Assembly: GCA_038147155.1 (NCBI GenBank)
Contig: JAYQTA010000010.1
Coordinates: forward strand, 9,797-73,796
Reading direction: 5' to 3'
DNA: 64,000 bases
From: Australimonas brisbanensis
GTDB taxonomy: Bacteria > Chloroflexota > Dehalococcoidia > Lucifugimonadales > Australimonadaceae
The translations under genes and the position numbers were made by a program. The notes below the pieces were generated by a model. The model was given only the letters and a program-made list of their open reading frames with translations, was not told where the DNA came from and did no database searches. Shown in pieces: positions 16,439 through 25,945 of this stretch (the first letter of the stretch is position 1; each line of letters starts with the position of its first letter).

Positions 16439-17736
16439 CCCTCGTTCAGCGCCCGCACTCGCGCCGGGGCCGGCGGGCGGCGCGCCGCCATGAACAGCAC
16501 CGTACTCACCAGGGTCGCCGCACCGATGATGGCGAAGGCGAGGGTGTAGTTGCCGTAGCGGTCGTGGAACACGCCCGCGAGCACCGGCCCGATGATGGAC
16601 CCCCCCATCGTCAGGGATGACGCCCACCCGCTGATGGTGCCCAGGTAGCGCCGGCCGTAGTAGTCCGCACGTATCGCCATCATCAGCGGCCCGCGCATGC
16701 CCCAGGCCACCCCGTGCAGCAGCGTCACCGCCACCACCGCGGGCACCGAAGTGGCATAGGCCAGCAGCAGCATGGCCCCGCCGTGCCCCAGCATGGCTCC
16801 GGCGGCCAGCATGCGCTTGGATAGCCGGTCACCCAGCGCCGCCCCGGCCAGCTGGCCCGTCACCTGGCCCACCATGATGCCGGGGAAGACCAGCGAGGCC
16901 GTCCCGGCGCTCCAGCCGTTGCGCTCCATCAGGTGCGGGACGATGTGCGCGGGCACCGCGGCCACCACCAGCAGCGCCATCCCGTGCCCGGCGGCGATGA
17001 ACCAGAAGGCCCTATCGCGCATCGCCTCCCCCACCCGGAAGTCCGTCTCGGCGCCGCGCACCGGTGGGGCGCCTGCCTCGCGCACCGGGGCATCGTCCTG
17101 CGGCAGGGGCGGGTCGCCATCGGGACGCAGGCCCATGGACTCGGGGTTGCGCCGGTAGAGCATCGCCAGCGGTATGCCCAGCGCCAGCAGCACCACCCCT
17201 GAGGCGAAGGCGGTGGGCCGCCAGCCGTTGGACGCCACCGACCAGGCGACCAGCGGGGCCACCAGGGCCCCCGCCGAGTAGCCCATGGACGAGAGGGAGA
17301 TGGCCCGCGAGCGCTTGCGCACGAACCACTGGGCGATGGCCGTCTGCACAGTCAGGAACCCCGCCAGCGAGGAGCCGATGGCGATGACCGCCATGGCCGC
17401 GAAGAACCCCCACAGCGTGTGGACGGCGGACAGGCCCATGAAGCCGAGGCCGAAGGCGCTCATCCCCACCAGCATCACCGGGCGTGGGCCGAACCGGTCC
17501 ACCGCCCAGCCCTGGAGAGGCCCCAGCAGGCCGGTCTCGATGCGCACCATGGCGAAGCCCCAGGAGATGGTGCCGCGGCTCCACCGGTACGCCGCCTCCA
17601 GCTCCACCAGGTAGAGCCCCTGCGAGAGGAACAGCAGTGAGTTGTGGAGCATCTGGGTGGCCATCGCCGAGGCCACCACCCACCAACCGTAGAACACGCG
17701 CTGTCGGCGCGCAGGCGGACGGCTGGAACTGGTCAC
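16435..17736 (-). CDS. MFS transporter (monocarboxylate/oxalate-formate type)
   Basis: A 433-residue, 12-helix major facilitator carrier. The N-terminus has FYGWWVVASA, a mark of the monocarboxylate/oxalate-formate antiporter group. The loop 2-3 signature is DRFGPRP, and a central hydrophilic loop at about residues 195-240 is charged. The substrate is probably a small organic acid, by family only. GTG at 17736 follows GGAG at about 10 bases. It resembles the two MFS genes at 33360-35974. Repeat copy C fills the region upstream. Confidence 0.85.
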   Translation of the reverse strand: MTSSSRPPARRQRVFYGWWVVASAMATQMLHNSLLFLSQGLYLVELEAAYRWSRGTISWGFAMVRIETGLLGPLQGWAVDRFGPRPVMLVGMSAFGLGFMGLSAVHTLWGFFAAMAVIAIGSSLAGFLTVQTAIAQWFVRKRSRAISLSSMGYSAGALVAPLVAWSVASNGWRPTAFASGVVLLALGIPLAMLYRRNPESMGLRPDGDPPLPQDDAPVREAGAPPVRGAETDFRVGEAMRDRAFWFIAAGHGMALLVVAAVPAHIVPHLMERNGWSAGTASLVFPGIMVGQVTGQLAGAALGDRLSKRMLAAGAMLGHGGAMLLLAYATSVPAVVAVTLLHGVAWGMRGPLMMAIRADYYGRRYLGTISGWASSLTMGGSIIGPVLAGVFHDRYGNYTLAFAIIGAATLVSTVLFMAARRPPAPARVRALNEG

Positions 17737-17794
17737 ATCGACGCTCCGGGGCGGGGTGGGCGTGAGACAGGGCGCGCGCTTCAGCGCCCCGGCC

Positions 17795-18080
17795 CTGTGT
17801 TCCCGTCGCTGCGCTCGCTCGATTGAAGGGGACACTCTGGCGCTCTGCCAACCCCGGCAGGGGAGGTGCCCTCCCCACTGCACCCCCCTAGCCCCGACAC
17901 TCCCAGGCTTGTCGGCGTTCTTGGGGCTGCGCCCCACTAGGAGCCCCGAATTATGCGAGCAGGCCACGCGCCTGCTTCCATCAGCGAGCGCCCAGCGAGC
18001 GGAGACGGGGTAGCGCCGCAGGCGCGCAGGGGAGCCCCCTGTAACGAGCGAGCCGCAGGCGAACGGGGAGGGTGCCGGGT
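17795..18080. repeat. Modular hairpin repeat, copy C
   Basis: Contains left and right modules. The left half shares the gcgctcgctcg, ctgcacccccctagccccgac and cttgtcggcgttcttgggg words with copies A and D. The right half reads gcgagcgcccagcgagcgg, then the hairpin gcgcc-gca-ggcgc and ggggagcccc, ending gtaacgagcgagcc. Compared with B and D it lacks the two extra hairpins in the middle, like copy A. It fills the 359-bp gap between the MFS gene and the next minus-strand gene. Confidence 0.8.
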
Positions 18081-18095
18081 ACGACTAGATCGGGG

Positions 18096-18632
18096 TTAGT
18101 CGTACCACTGGCCGGTGATGGTGCGCATCTCCGGGTAGCCGGGGTCGTCGATGGTGGTTTCGAAGGGGGGGAAGAGGCAGTCGATGATGAGCCCCGGCCC
18201 TCCCGCTGGGCCGTGGGCGTTGCGCGCCTGCTCGCGTAGCTGGTCAATCTGGTCCTGGAGTTTGTCGGCGATACCCAGCAGCACGCGCGTCTCGGTCTCG
18301 CCCGTGCGCAGCTTGGACCGCAGGAACGCCAGTGCCTCGGCAACCTCCTTCTCGGGTTTCGCCTTCACCTCGGCGATGCCGCCGTGCCACTCGCCGGGCG
18401 GGTGCCAGGTGATGAACGGGGTCATCTCCCCCGCCCACCGGAAGGAGAGCTCGCCCGAGGTGTGGGAATGCCGCACCCCCGGCTCGCCGGGCAGCTGCAT
18501 CAGCGCCGTCACGATGACCTGGTCCGTCTCCAGCACGCTGAACACGCGCCGGCGTGGTCGCCCGGACACCTCCAGTCCGCGCCAGCCCTTCTGGGACTCC
18601 GGCAGGTCGAAGGGATTGATCATGGGGGCCAT
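18096..18632 (-). CDS. Conserved-looking protein of unknown function
   Basis: A 178-residue soluble protein that I do not recognise. It starts MAPMINPFDLPES with AGGAGG 5 bases upstream. A central segment (LPGEPGVRHSHTSGELSF, then WHPPGEWHGG) has spaced His and Glu residues reminiscent of a cupin metal site. The C-terminal half has a predicted amphipathic helix around RTGETETRVLLGIADKLQDQ. A cupin-like binding or sensing role is possible but not established. Repeat C follows it downstream. Confidence 0.6.
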   Translation of the reverse strand: MAPMINPFDLPESQKGWRGLEVSGRPRRRVFSVLETDQVIVTALMQLPGEPGVRHSHTSGELSFRWAGEMTPFITWHPPGEWHGGIAEVKAKPEKEVAEALAFLRSKLRTGETETRVLLGIADKLQDQIDQLREQARNAHGPAGGPGLIIDCLFPPFETTIDDPGYPEMRTITGQWYD

Positions 18633-18765
18633 GGGAGCCTCCTGCTCGTGAAGTCGGCCCAGTATGCGCCGTACGGGCTCGGTGCGCATCGTCATGGGGA
18701 CACGCTGCACGGGGGAAACTCGCGCCGGGGCTGGGGGTTACCCTGGGGGTTCCGTGGCCCCTTGC

Positions 18766-20391
18766 GTGATAGCCTTCGAGAGCCCGCTCCATGGGCAGGG
18801 GCTCCGTTTGGACACCAACGCCTAAACCATATTCCTGCTCGTAGCCTCCCAGGTGGTGGTGGTGTACGCCGCAGTGGGCTTCTCCCGGCGCGGCATGCCG
18901 GGGGCGACGGACTTCGCATTCATGATGCTGGCGGTTGCCTGGTGGTCTATGGGCAACTCCTTCGAGTTGCTTGCGGACAGTCTGGAGACCAAGGTGCTCA
19001 TGGCTCAGGTCTAATACCTGGGCATCGTCTGGGTCTCTCCCCTTTTCCTGATGATGTCAGGCAAGATCACCGAGGCCCGGCTGTTCAAGCGGCGGGGCAT
19101 GCGCTGGGCACTGTTTGTAGTTCCCCTGCTGCACATCGTTCTGGTGTGGACCAACGGTGACTCCGGATTGGTCTGGACACACCTGGCGCTCAAGGACGGG
19201 CCGTACGGCCCAGAACTGGCACTCACGCGCGGGCCCGCCTTCTGGATGAACCAGCTTTACGCCTACGGCACCCTAGTGGTGGGGCAGGTGCTCCTGGGCG
19301 TGGGTGCATGGCGAGCACGTGGCGAGCGCCGCCTGCAGTTCGTGGTCATCTTCATCGCCGCGCTCTTCCCCTGGGTGGGGAATATCGTCACTATCTTCCT
19401 GGACACCAACGCCCCGGCCGACCTCACGCCGGTGTTCTTCCTCTTCACCGGAGGTGCGGTGGCCTTCGCCATGCTGCGCTTCCGCCTCTTCCGCCTGGCC
19501 CCCATCGCCCGCGAGGTGGCCATGGAGGAACTCTCCGAGGGCGTGATCGTCGTGGGCATGGATGGGCGCGTGGTGGACATGAACAACGCCTCCGACGCCA
19601 TGCCGGACGGCGAGATGCTGCGCATCGAGAGCGAGGTCGATGGCGATGCGTGCGTCGTGCGGGTGCGCGATGCAGGTACGGGCATGAGCCCGCAGACGCT
19701 CGCCCACTGCTTCGACCCGTTCTACTCGACCAAGGGCGACAAGGGGACGGGCCTGGGCCTGGCGCTGGTCGCCAGCAAGGTGGAGCGCTACGGCGGCACC
19801 ATCAGCGTGGACAGCACCCTGGGCGTGGGCACCACGTTCACGCTGCGCCTGCCCATCGTCGCCGAGCACAGCGCGACGAAGGCGACCCTCTCGTGGGCCA
19901 GTGCGGGGGTCGCGCTGCGCGTGCTGGTGGTGGACGATGAGACCGCTGTGCGCGAGGTGATGAGCGTGGTGCTCAAGGAGGAGGGCCACCTGGTCTTCCC
20001 CGCCGCCTCCGGCCGGGAGGCGCTGACGCTCCTGAGCGATGGGGCCTTCGACGTGCTGGTGACGGATCTGGCCATGGATGGGCTTCGCGGTGACCAGTTG
20101 GCTGTGGAGGCCAAGCGTCTGCATCCGGGGATGCCCGTCGTGCTCGTCACCGGATTCCTGGAACCGGGATTGGCGCTGGAGGGCGTGGACGCTGTACTTC
20201 CCAAGCCGGTCTCGGCGGGCGCCCTGCGGGAGGCGGTGGCCGAGTACGCAGACCGGGGCCCGCAGCGCGCTAGCGCCAGACGGCCCCCCGCACGGCGCCC
20301 TCGTCCCATTCCATGCCCAGCCCCGGCCTCTCGGGCACCAGCAGGTCACCCTCGCGCATCTGGAGCGGCTGGCGGAACAGCGGCGCCGTAG
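18766..20391 (+). pseudogene. Decayed hybrid histidine kinase (7TM sensor, ATPase fragment, receiver)
   Basis: Reading from GTG 18766, the frame gives the N-terminal 7TM sensor domain of histidine kinases (LLVASQVVVVYAAV, MLAVAWWSMGNSFELL, YLGIVWVSPLFLMMSG). It is broken by TAA at 18823 and 19012; the second replaces the conserved Gln of VQYLGI. After a PAS-like start (GVIVVGMDGRVVDMNNA) the sequence jumps straight to the back half of the ATPase domain (DAMPDGE, DPFYSTKGDKGTGLGLAL). The PAS core, the HisKA dimerisation domain with the phosphorylated His, and the N box are therefore missing. A receiver domain follows (VVDDE, TDLAMDG, PKPVS). The 3' end runs into the convergent enolase gene. 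It cannot make a working kinase. Confidence 0.85.
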
Positions 20392-21358
20392 CCGGGAGCC
20401 ACTCCACGTAGCGCGCGTTCAGGGTGGCCGCCAACAGGTGGATAGACACCTCGGGCGCCAGGTGCGCCGTCACCGCCACCCCCTCGCGCGTCGCGGCCCG
20501 AGCAGCCTGCATCCAGCCCGTCACCCCGCCGATGCGCAGCGCGTCCAGCATCAGCACATCCACCGCGCCTGAGCGCACCAACCTCAGCGCCTCCTCCGAC
20601 GTGAAGCACCGCTCTCCCGCGCACACCGGAGGGCCGCCTGCCGAGCGCACCCCGCGCAGCCCCTCGGTGTCAGCGTGGCTCACCGGGTCCTCCAGCCAAC
20701 CGAGCCGGTGGTGAGCGAACAGGCGCGCCATCCCCTCTGCCTGCGCTGGATTCCAGGCGAAGTTGGCATCGGCCAGCAGGGTGCCGTTGCCCGCCGCCTC
20801 GCGGGCCGCCTGCACCCGTTCTGCCTCAGCCTCGGGGCTGCTCTGCCCGCCCACGCGCATCTTGAAGATGCGGAACCCCGCAGCGCGGTGGCGGGCGATT
20901 GCCTCCCCCAGCGCCCTAGGCCCCGCCGAGCGCCACAGATCCCCCGATGCATACGTGGGGATGCTCCCCCGCTGGGCGCCCAGGAGGCTCGCGATGCTCT
21001 GCCCCTTCTCGCGCCCGTAGGCGTCCCACAGGGCGATGTCCAGCACGCTCACCGCCATGCGCCCGGCCTCGGTGCCGTCCACCGTGCGCTCCGCCGCGGT
21101 CAGCGCGTCCTGGAAGCCGGCCGGCGTCTCACCCTCCGCACCCACCAGGGCGCGGCCCACCTGGCCCACGGCATGCACCACAGGGCGGGTATCCCGCATG
21201 GCCAGGCGGTAGGTGAAGCCCATCCCCTCCGCACCGCTGGCCATCTTCAGTCGCACCAGCACATGGGGGACGGCGTGCACCATCAGTCCCTCGCCCAGCA
21301 CCATGGGGCTCGGGTGCGGCACGGAGACCGACTGGACGCTGACGCCGGTGACGCGCAC
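20270..21358 (-). CDS. Mandelate racemase/muconate-lactonizing-type enolase superfamily enzyme
   Basis: A 362-residue enolase-superfamily enzyme. Metal ligands D197 (ADANFAW), E223 (LEDP) and E249 (CAGE) are in place. Catalytic candidates are K166 of FKMR, D272 of DALRIGG and H299 of TAHLAPE. The second Lys of the usual K-x-K is Arg. The His-Asp dyad points to the mandelate-racemase subgroup, mostly sugar-acid dehydratases, but the substrate cannot be named. The GTG start lies 3 bp after the epimerase stop, so the pair is probably an operon for a sugar acid or its derivative. The 3' end overlaps the kinase pseudogene. Confidence 0.85.
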   Translation of the reverse strand: MRVTGVSVQSVSVPHPSPMVLGEGLMVHAVPHVLVRLKMASGAEGMGFTYRLAMRDTRPVVHAVGQVGRALVGAEGETPAGFQDALTAAERTVDGTEAGRMAVSVLDIALWDAYGREKGQSIASLLGAQRGSIPTYASGDLWRSAGPRALGEAIARHRAAGFRIFKMRVGGQSSPEAEAERVQAAREAAGNGTLLADANFAWNPAQAEGMARLFAHHRLGWLEDPVSHADTEGLRGVRSAGGPPVCAGERCFTSEEALRLVRSGAVDVLMLDALRIGGVTGWMQAARAATREGVAVTAHLAPEVSIHLLAATLNARYVEWLPATAPLFRQPLQMREGDLLVPERPGLGMEWDEGAVRGAVWR

Positions 21359-21361
21359 GGC

Positions 21362-22312
21362 CTACTGGGGGTGGGAGCGCAGCCACTCCACGTAGGCGCC
21401 GATGCCGGAGGTGATGTCGTAGCGCGGGGCATAGCCCACGTCCGCCTTGGCGCGGGAGATGTCCATCACCGGGTTCTCCGGGTTGCCCGGCGTGCGGCCA
21501 GGCTTGAGGGCAGGGCACGTCGCGTTGGGCAGGGCAGCCTGCACCGCCGCGAAGATCTGCGCGTTGGAGGTGGCGTTGCCGGAGCCCACGTTGTAGACCC
21601 GGTTGGGGAGCGAGGCGGCCAGGTGCACCGCGCCGATGCCCCGCGCCAGGTCCTCCACGTGGGTCCAGTCGCCCTGGTCGGCATCGTTCAGCACCCCGCC
21701 GGGCCGGTCGGCGAAGCTGGGGGCCTCGCCCTTGAGCGCGGCGTGCACCATGCGGCTCATGGGGTTGAACATGGAGTAGTACAGGGGCCCGTAGATGGAG
21801 CCGATGCGCACGCACGCCACGTCCAGCCCCGCACGGTCGGCGTAGTGCAGGGCGTGGATCTCCATGCCCTTCTTGAACGCCTCGATCTGCGTCTTGGAGG
21901 TGGTGGGCAGCCCCATGTCCTCACGGAAGGGCCCGGTGGACAGCGAACCGTACACCGAGGTGGACGATGCCAGCGTCACCCGGCGCAGGCCCGAGGCGCG
22001 AGCCGCCTCCAGCACGTTTTGCAGCCCCTGGGTGTACATCTGGTAGTCCTGGTGGGCCGAGAGCCCGCGGGCGGGTGGGGCGGCGAAGGAGACGATGGAG
22101 TCGGCCTTGGTGCGCCGCACCACGTCCAGCACCTCGAAGGTGTTGGTCACGTCCATGCGTTCCGTGAAGAGCGTCTTCCCCTGGTGCTCCGCCAGCACGT
22201 CGGGCACGCGATTGGCGGAGTGCTGGGTGATGGTCACCTGTTCCCCGCGCGCCAGCAGCTCGCGCGCCGTGTTCATGCCGATGAACCCCATGCCGCCGAT
22301 GACCAGGATCAT
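21362..22312 (-). CDS. NAD-dependent epimerase/dehydratase (extended SDR)
   Basis: A 316-residue extended short-chain dehydrogenase. The cofactor motif GGMGFIG is at residues 6-12, the substrate-side SSTSVYG is present, and YNVGSGNATSNAQIF is the C-terminal family motif. In the Y-x-x-x-K position the sequence is LPTTSKTQIE: the Lys is kept but Tyr is replaced by Pro. Either catalysis is altered or another residue serves as base. The ATG has AGGAGGTGAG 3 bases upstream. It precedes the enolase-family gene in a two-gene operon. Confidence 0.8.
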   Translation of the reverse strand: MILVIGGMGFIGMNTARELLARGEQVTITQHSANRVPDVLAEHQGKTLFTERMDVTNTFEVLDVVRRTKADSIVSFAAPPARGLSAHQDYQMYTQGLQNVLEAARASGLRRVTLASSTSVYGSLSTGPFREDMGLPTTSKTQIEAFKKGMEIHALHYADRAGLDVACVRIGSIYGPLYYSMFNPMSRMVHAALKGEAPSFADRPGGVLNDADQGDWTHVEDLARGIGAVHLAASLPNRVYNVGSGNATSNAQIFAAVQAALPNATCPALKPGRTPGNPENPVMDISRAKADVGYAPRYDITSGIGAYVEWLRSHPQ

Positions 22313-22414
22313 GCGCTCACCTCCTGTGTGCGGCCCCTGTTCTACCACGGCGGGCCGTGGGCTGCATGGGGGAGGCTGGTATCGGCTGGGGCGCGGGCCT
22401 AAGATGCGCTGGCC

Positions 22415-23704
22415 TTGAGCGCCCAGCCGCCGTCCCCCTCAACGCCCCCCCACCCGGAGCCGGCAGGCCCCCGCCGGCGCGTGCGCCTGGCCACCTTCTC
22501 TTCCCTCTCCCAGCCGCGCTACCGCGTCTACTTCGCGGCCATGTTCTTCTTCTTTGCCGCCATGCAGATGACGGTGCTGGCGCGCCCGTGGCTGGCCTAC
22601 GAGCTCTCGGCGAGCGGGACGGGGCAGCGCTCGGCGCTGGCGCTGGGCATCACCGTGGCGGCCAACAACCTGCCCATGCTGCTCCTCTCCCCCCACGCGG
22701 GAGCCCTGGCCGACCGCTTCTCCAAGCGGTTGATACTGCATCTCTCGTTCCTCGCCATGCTGGCCTTTGCCCTCTTCACCGCCCTGGGGCTGATGCTGGA
22801 GTGGTTCGTCTGGTGGCACATCACCCTGATCGGCGTGGCCCAGGGCGCGGCCATGACCTTCATCCTCCCCACGCGCCGTGCCATGGTGGCGGACCTGGTG
22901 GACAAGGACCACCTGCTCAACGCCATGGCGCTGCACACCGCCACGCAGAACTTCAACCGCATGATCATGCCGGCCACCGGCGGAATCATCATCGAGTGGG
23001 TGGGCGCCCAGTGGGCCTATGTGGTCATCGCCGGGCTCTACGTGGTGGCCATGCTCACCCTGCTGGGCGTCCCGTCCTGGGCGGGAGCGACCGCCGGGGC
23101 CCGGCGGCCCATGAAGGGGGCGGTGAGCGAGGGCTTCCGCTACGTCATGCACGAGCCCACCATCCGGGCGCTGCTGCTCATCAACTTGGTGGCCTCGGTT
23201 TTCGCCCAACCGCTCCAGAACCTGCTCCCGCTCTTCCAGGACGTGTACGGGATCGGCGCGGCCCAGGTGGGCGTCATGCTCACCTTCTTCGGCGCGGGCT
23301 CACTGCTCGGCTCCACCACCGCCGCCTCGGTGGGCAACTTCCAGCGCAAGGGATTGCTGCTCATCGCCTTCTTCCTGGTGCTGGGCGGGGCCACCGTGGC
23401 CTTCGCCTTCTCCCCGCTGTATGGGTTGGCACTGGTGCTGCTGACGCCGGTGGGCTTCGGCCACTCCGGGCGGCACGCCGTCCACCTGGCCATGCTCCAG
23501 TACTACGCGAAGCCCGAGATGCGCGGGCGGGTGCAGGCGCTCAATGTGATGCAGGGCGGCCTGATGCCCATCGCGGTGCTGGTCATCTCCGCCATGGCGG
23601 ACGTGGTGGGAACCCCATGGGCGGTGGGCTCCACGGGTATCGCCATCCTGGCCTACACGCTGTGGGAGCTGCTCTTCGCCGGACGCATCCGCCGCCTCAC
23701 CTGA
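22415..23704 (+). CDS. MFS transporter (enterobactin-exporter-like)
   Basis: A carrier of about 429 residues and 12 helices. Helix 1 reads MFFFFAAMQMTVLARPWLAYELS, and loop 2-3 has ALADRFSKR. It is paralogous to the MFS gene at 43462, sharing FAAMQM-x-V-x-ARPWLAYE. This exporter-type family includes EntS-like drug or siderophore exporters; the substrate is unknown. The start is uncertain: TTG at 22415 is the longest, with a TAAGAT -10-like hexamer 13 bases upstream and no clear Shine-Dalgarno site. Confidence 0.8.
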   Translation: MSAQPPSPSTPPHPEPAGPRRRVRLATFSSLSQPRYRVYFAAMFFFFAAMQMTVLARPWLAYELSASGTGQRSALALGITVAANNLPMLLLSPHAGALADRFSKRLILHLSFLAMLAFALFTALGLMLEWFVWWHITLIGVAQGAAMTFILPTRRAMVADLVDKDHLLNAMALHTATQNFNRMIMPATGGIIIEWVGAQWAYVVIAGLYVVAMLTLLGVPSWAGATAGARRPMKGAVSEGFRYVMHEPTIRALLLINLVASVFAQPLQNLLPLFQDVYGIGAAQVGVMLTFFGAGSLLGSTTAASVGNFQRKGLLLIAFFLVLGGATVAFAFSPLYGLALVLLTPVGFGHSGRHAVHLAMLQYYAKPEMRGRVQALNVMQGGLMPIAVLVISAMADVVGTPWAVGSTGIAILAYTLWELLFAGRIRRLT

Positions 23705-23760
23705 CGCACGCTGGGCGTATGCTGTGCCCCGCTGCCCGGTAGAGGGCATGGGGAGGGCAC

Positions 23761-24213
23761 ATGGCAGAGCGCAAGCCGGTTAAGCGGACGGCCAGCAAGA
23801 GCGCAGGAACGGGGTTCAGCGCCCAGGAGCGCGCCGCCATGCGCGAGCGCGCCAGGGAACTGAAGGCGGCCAAGGCCGGAGCCGATGGTGAGGCCGAGGT
23901 GCTGGCCAAGATAGCGGCCATGCCCGAGCCCGAGCGGGCCATGGCCGAGCGTCTCCACGCCGTGATCAGGGCCGCAGGGCCCTCCCTGGTTCCGCGCACC
24001 TGGTACGGCATGCCCGCCTACTCGCTGGATGGACAGACCCTCTGCTTCTTCCAGTCCCGCGCCCAGTTCAAGGCGCGCTACATGACCCTGGGCTTCTCCG
24101 ACAAGGCGCACCTGGATGACGGCCCCCTGTGGCCCACGTCATTCGCCGTGACCGAACTCACGCCGGAGGCGGAGGCACGCATCGGCGAGCTGGTGCGCCG
24201 GGCGGTGGGCTAG
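23761..24213 (+). CDS. DUF1801/YdhG-like protein
   Basis: A 150-residue protein with a basic, alanine-rich N-terminal extension (about 1-45) and a DUF1801-like domain (about 50-148). Matching features are VIRAAGPSLVPRTWYGMPAYSLDG and YMTLGFSDKAHLDDG. Relatives include the Bacillus YdhG/FrataxinLike iron-chaperone family, but most members are uncharacterised. GGGAGG precedes the ATG. It is convergent with the GNAT gene, overlapping by 4 bp. Confidence 0.65.
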   Translation: MAERKPVKRTASKSAGTGFSAQERAAMRERARELKAAKAGADGEAEVLAKIAAMPEPERAMAERLHAVIRAAGPSLVPRTWYGMPAYSLDGQTLCFFQSRAQFKARYMTLGFSDKAHLDDGPLWPTSFAVTELTPEAEARIGELVRRAVG

Positions 24214-24608
24214 CGCGAGCGTCCCTGCTTGAACCCGCGGGTGAGTCGTTCCCACCCCAGGTGCTCGTAGAACCCCTCGCCCGTCTCCGATGCGTTGAGG
24301 ATCAGGTTCACCTCTGGGCCCAGCTCGGCGCGCACCCGCTCCAGCATCGCCCGGCCCACGCCCGCACCCTGCTGGTCCGGCGCCACCACCACCTCGGCCA
24401 CGAAGCCGTAGTAGGCCCGGTCGGTCAGCACCCGCACGAAACCCACCAGTCGGCCCGCCTCGTGGGCGCTCACCACCAGCCCCGCGGCGGCGAACATGCG
24501 CGCCACGCGCGCGGGGTCGTCCAGGGGTCGTTTGAAGCCGCCTGCCACCAGCAATGCTGCCGCCTCGGCAGGGTTCATCGCCGCGTCCGTCCGGTACTCC
24601 ACGCTCAC
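24210..24608 (-). CDS. GNAT family N-acetyltransferase
   Basis: A 132-residue GNAT protein. The acetyl-CoA site VVVAPDQQGAGVGRAML is at about residues 74-90 and the C-terminal NASETGEGFYEHLGWE matches the fold's last strands. It most resembles YpeA/small-molecule acetyltransferases; the acceptor is unknown. The start is ATG or GTG near 24608 without a strong ribosome site. It diverges from the amidohydrolase gene at 24701. Confidence 0.8.
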   Translation of the reverse strand: MSVEYRTDAAMNPAEAAALLVAGGFKRPLDDPARVARMFAAAGLVVSAHEAGRLVGFVRVLTDRAYYGFVAEVVVAPDQQGAGVGRAMLERVRAELGPEVNLILNASETGEGFYEHLGWERLTRGFKQGRSR

Positions 24609-24700
24609 GGTGCGCCTCGTTGACAGGGGGATGAGCCAATCCTACGATGCCACCACTCTCCGGGCACCAGGGTCGGTTGACGCATCACAGGAGGCGCACC

Positions 24701-25924
24701 ATGAACATCCGCACGGACACGCTGGGGCACACGGTCAAGACCAAGCAGGCGGACCCGGTCTCGGGCAAGCGCACCCCGCCCGCACCGGGCACCGTCACCA
24801 AGTACCTGACCATCTCTGGCGATAACCACATGGACGTGGTCTGGTACCCCAAGGGCATCATCCAGGACCGCATCGCCGCCAAGTACCGGGACGCCGCCCC
24901 CAAGGTGGTGGAGTCGGACAAGGGCACCATGTGGGAGTGGGAGGGCTCGCTGCGCGTCCCAGCTGCTGACGGGAAGGACTGGGCCAAGCACGTCGGGCGC
25001 CAGTTCACCGACATCGAGGTGCCGGAGGGCAGGATGCCCACCACCGACCCCGAGGTGCTGCTGACCCACATGGACATGGGCGCCATGTACGCCGGTGTCT
25101 TCTACGGCAACACCCGCAAGTGGTCCTTCAAGGACCGCGAGTTGGAACTGGCCGTCTACCGTGCGTTCAACGACTGGACGCGCGAGGTGTCCAACGCCTC
25201 CCCCGACCGCATCATCGTCCTGCCGTGGCTGCCCGCCCGCTACCCCGACGCGTGCGTCGCGGAGCTGGAGCGCATGGTCAAGGCGGGCGCACGGGCGGTG
25301 GAGTTCTCCCCCGCCGACGCCGAGACGGGCGCACCCATCTGGTCGCCGGAGTGGGAGCCGCTGTGGGCCGCCGCCGCAGAGGCGGGGGTGGTGATCTGCG
25401 GGCACATCGGCGATTCCGCCGGCACCCCGTACCCGCCCAACGAGTACGGCCAGTCCCTCGCCCACTTCTCCCAGGTGCCCTTCAACCCCATCGGCAAGCG
25501 CATCGCCGAGTTCGTGTTCAGCGGCATGTTCGACCGCTACCCGGACCTGAAGGTTTCCATCGCCGAGTGCCGCATCGGCTGGCTGCCCTTCCTGTTCCAG
25601 TGGATGGACCGCTCCCACCGCCTGCGTATCCCGGACTCCAAGCACGCGCTGCAGGAACTGCCCACCCACTACGTCAAGAAGAACATGACCTTCACCTTCG
25701 AGGAGGACTACCTGGGCGCCAAGATGCTGGGCGACCCGGAGTACGGCCTCCAGGAGGTGGCCATCTGGGGACTGGACTACCCGCACGAGCAGGGCAACAC
25801 CTGGCCTGACTGCGGCCCGGCCATGGAGCGCATGTTCGGCCACCTGGAACCAGACCTGTTCCACGAGTTGGTGTGGGGCCGGACGCAGAAGCTGTTCGGC
25901 ATCAAGGGCCCCCAGACCGCCTAG
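24701..25924 (+). CDS. Amidohydrolase family protein (amidohydrolase 2 type)
   Basis: A 407-residue TIM-barrel hydrolase of the amidohydrolase-2 group that includes ACMSD and related decarboxylases. The N-terminal metal motif is DNHMD rather than D-x-H-x-H. Later features are VICGHIGDSAG, FDRYPDLKVSIAECRIGWLP and WGLDYPHEQGNTW, which carry the expected metal and base residues. The product could be a hydrolase or a decarboxylase. The ATG has CAGGAGG at 7 bases. It leads a five-gene same-strand cluster (to 29687) with RidA, TPP-decarboxylase-like and amidase genes. Confidence 0.8.
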   Translation: MNIRTDTLGHTVKTKQADPVSGKRTPPAPGTVTKYLTISGDNHMDVVWYPKGIIQDRIAAKYRDAAPKVVESDKGTMWEWEGSLRVPAADGKDWAKHVGRQFTDIEVPEGRMPTTDPEVLLTHMDMGAMYAGVFYGNTRKWSFKDRELELAVYRAFNDWTREVSNASPDRIIVLPWLPARYPDACVAELERMVKAGARAVEFSPADAETGAPIWSPEWEPLWAAAAEAGVVICGHIGDSAGTPYPPNEYGQSLAHFSQVPFNPIGKRIAEFVFSGMFDRYPDLKVSIAECRIGWLPFLFQWMDRSHRLRIPDSKHALQELPTHYVKKNMTFTFEEDYLGAKMLGDPEYGLQEVAIWGLDYPHEQGNTWPDCGPAMERMFGHLEPDLFHELVWGRTQKLFGIKGPQTA

Positions 25925-25945
25925 GAGCACCCCCGGGAGACAGTG

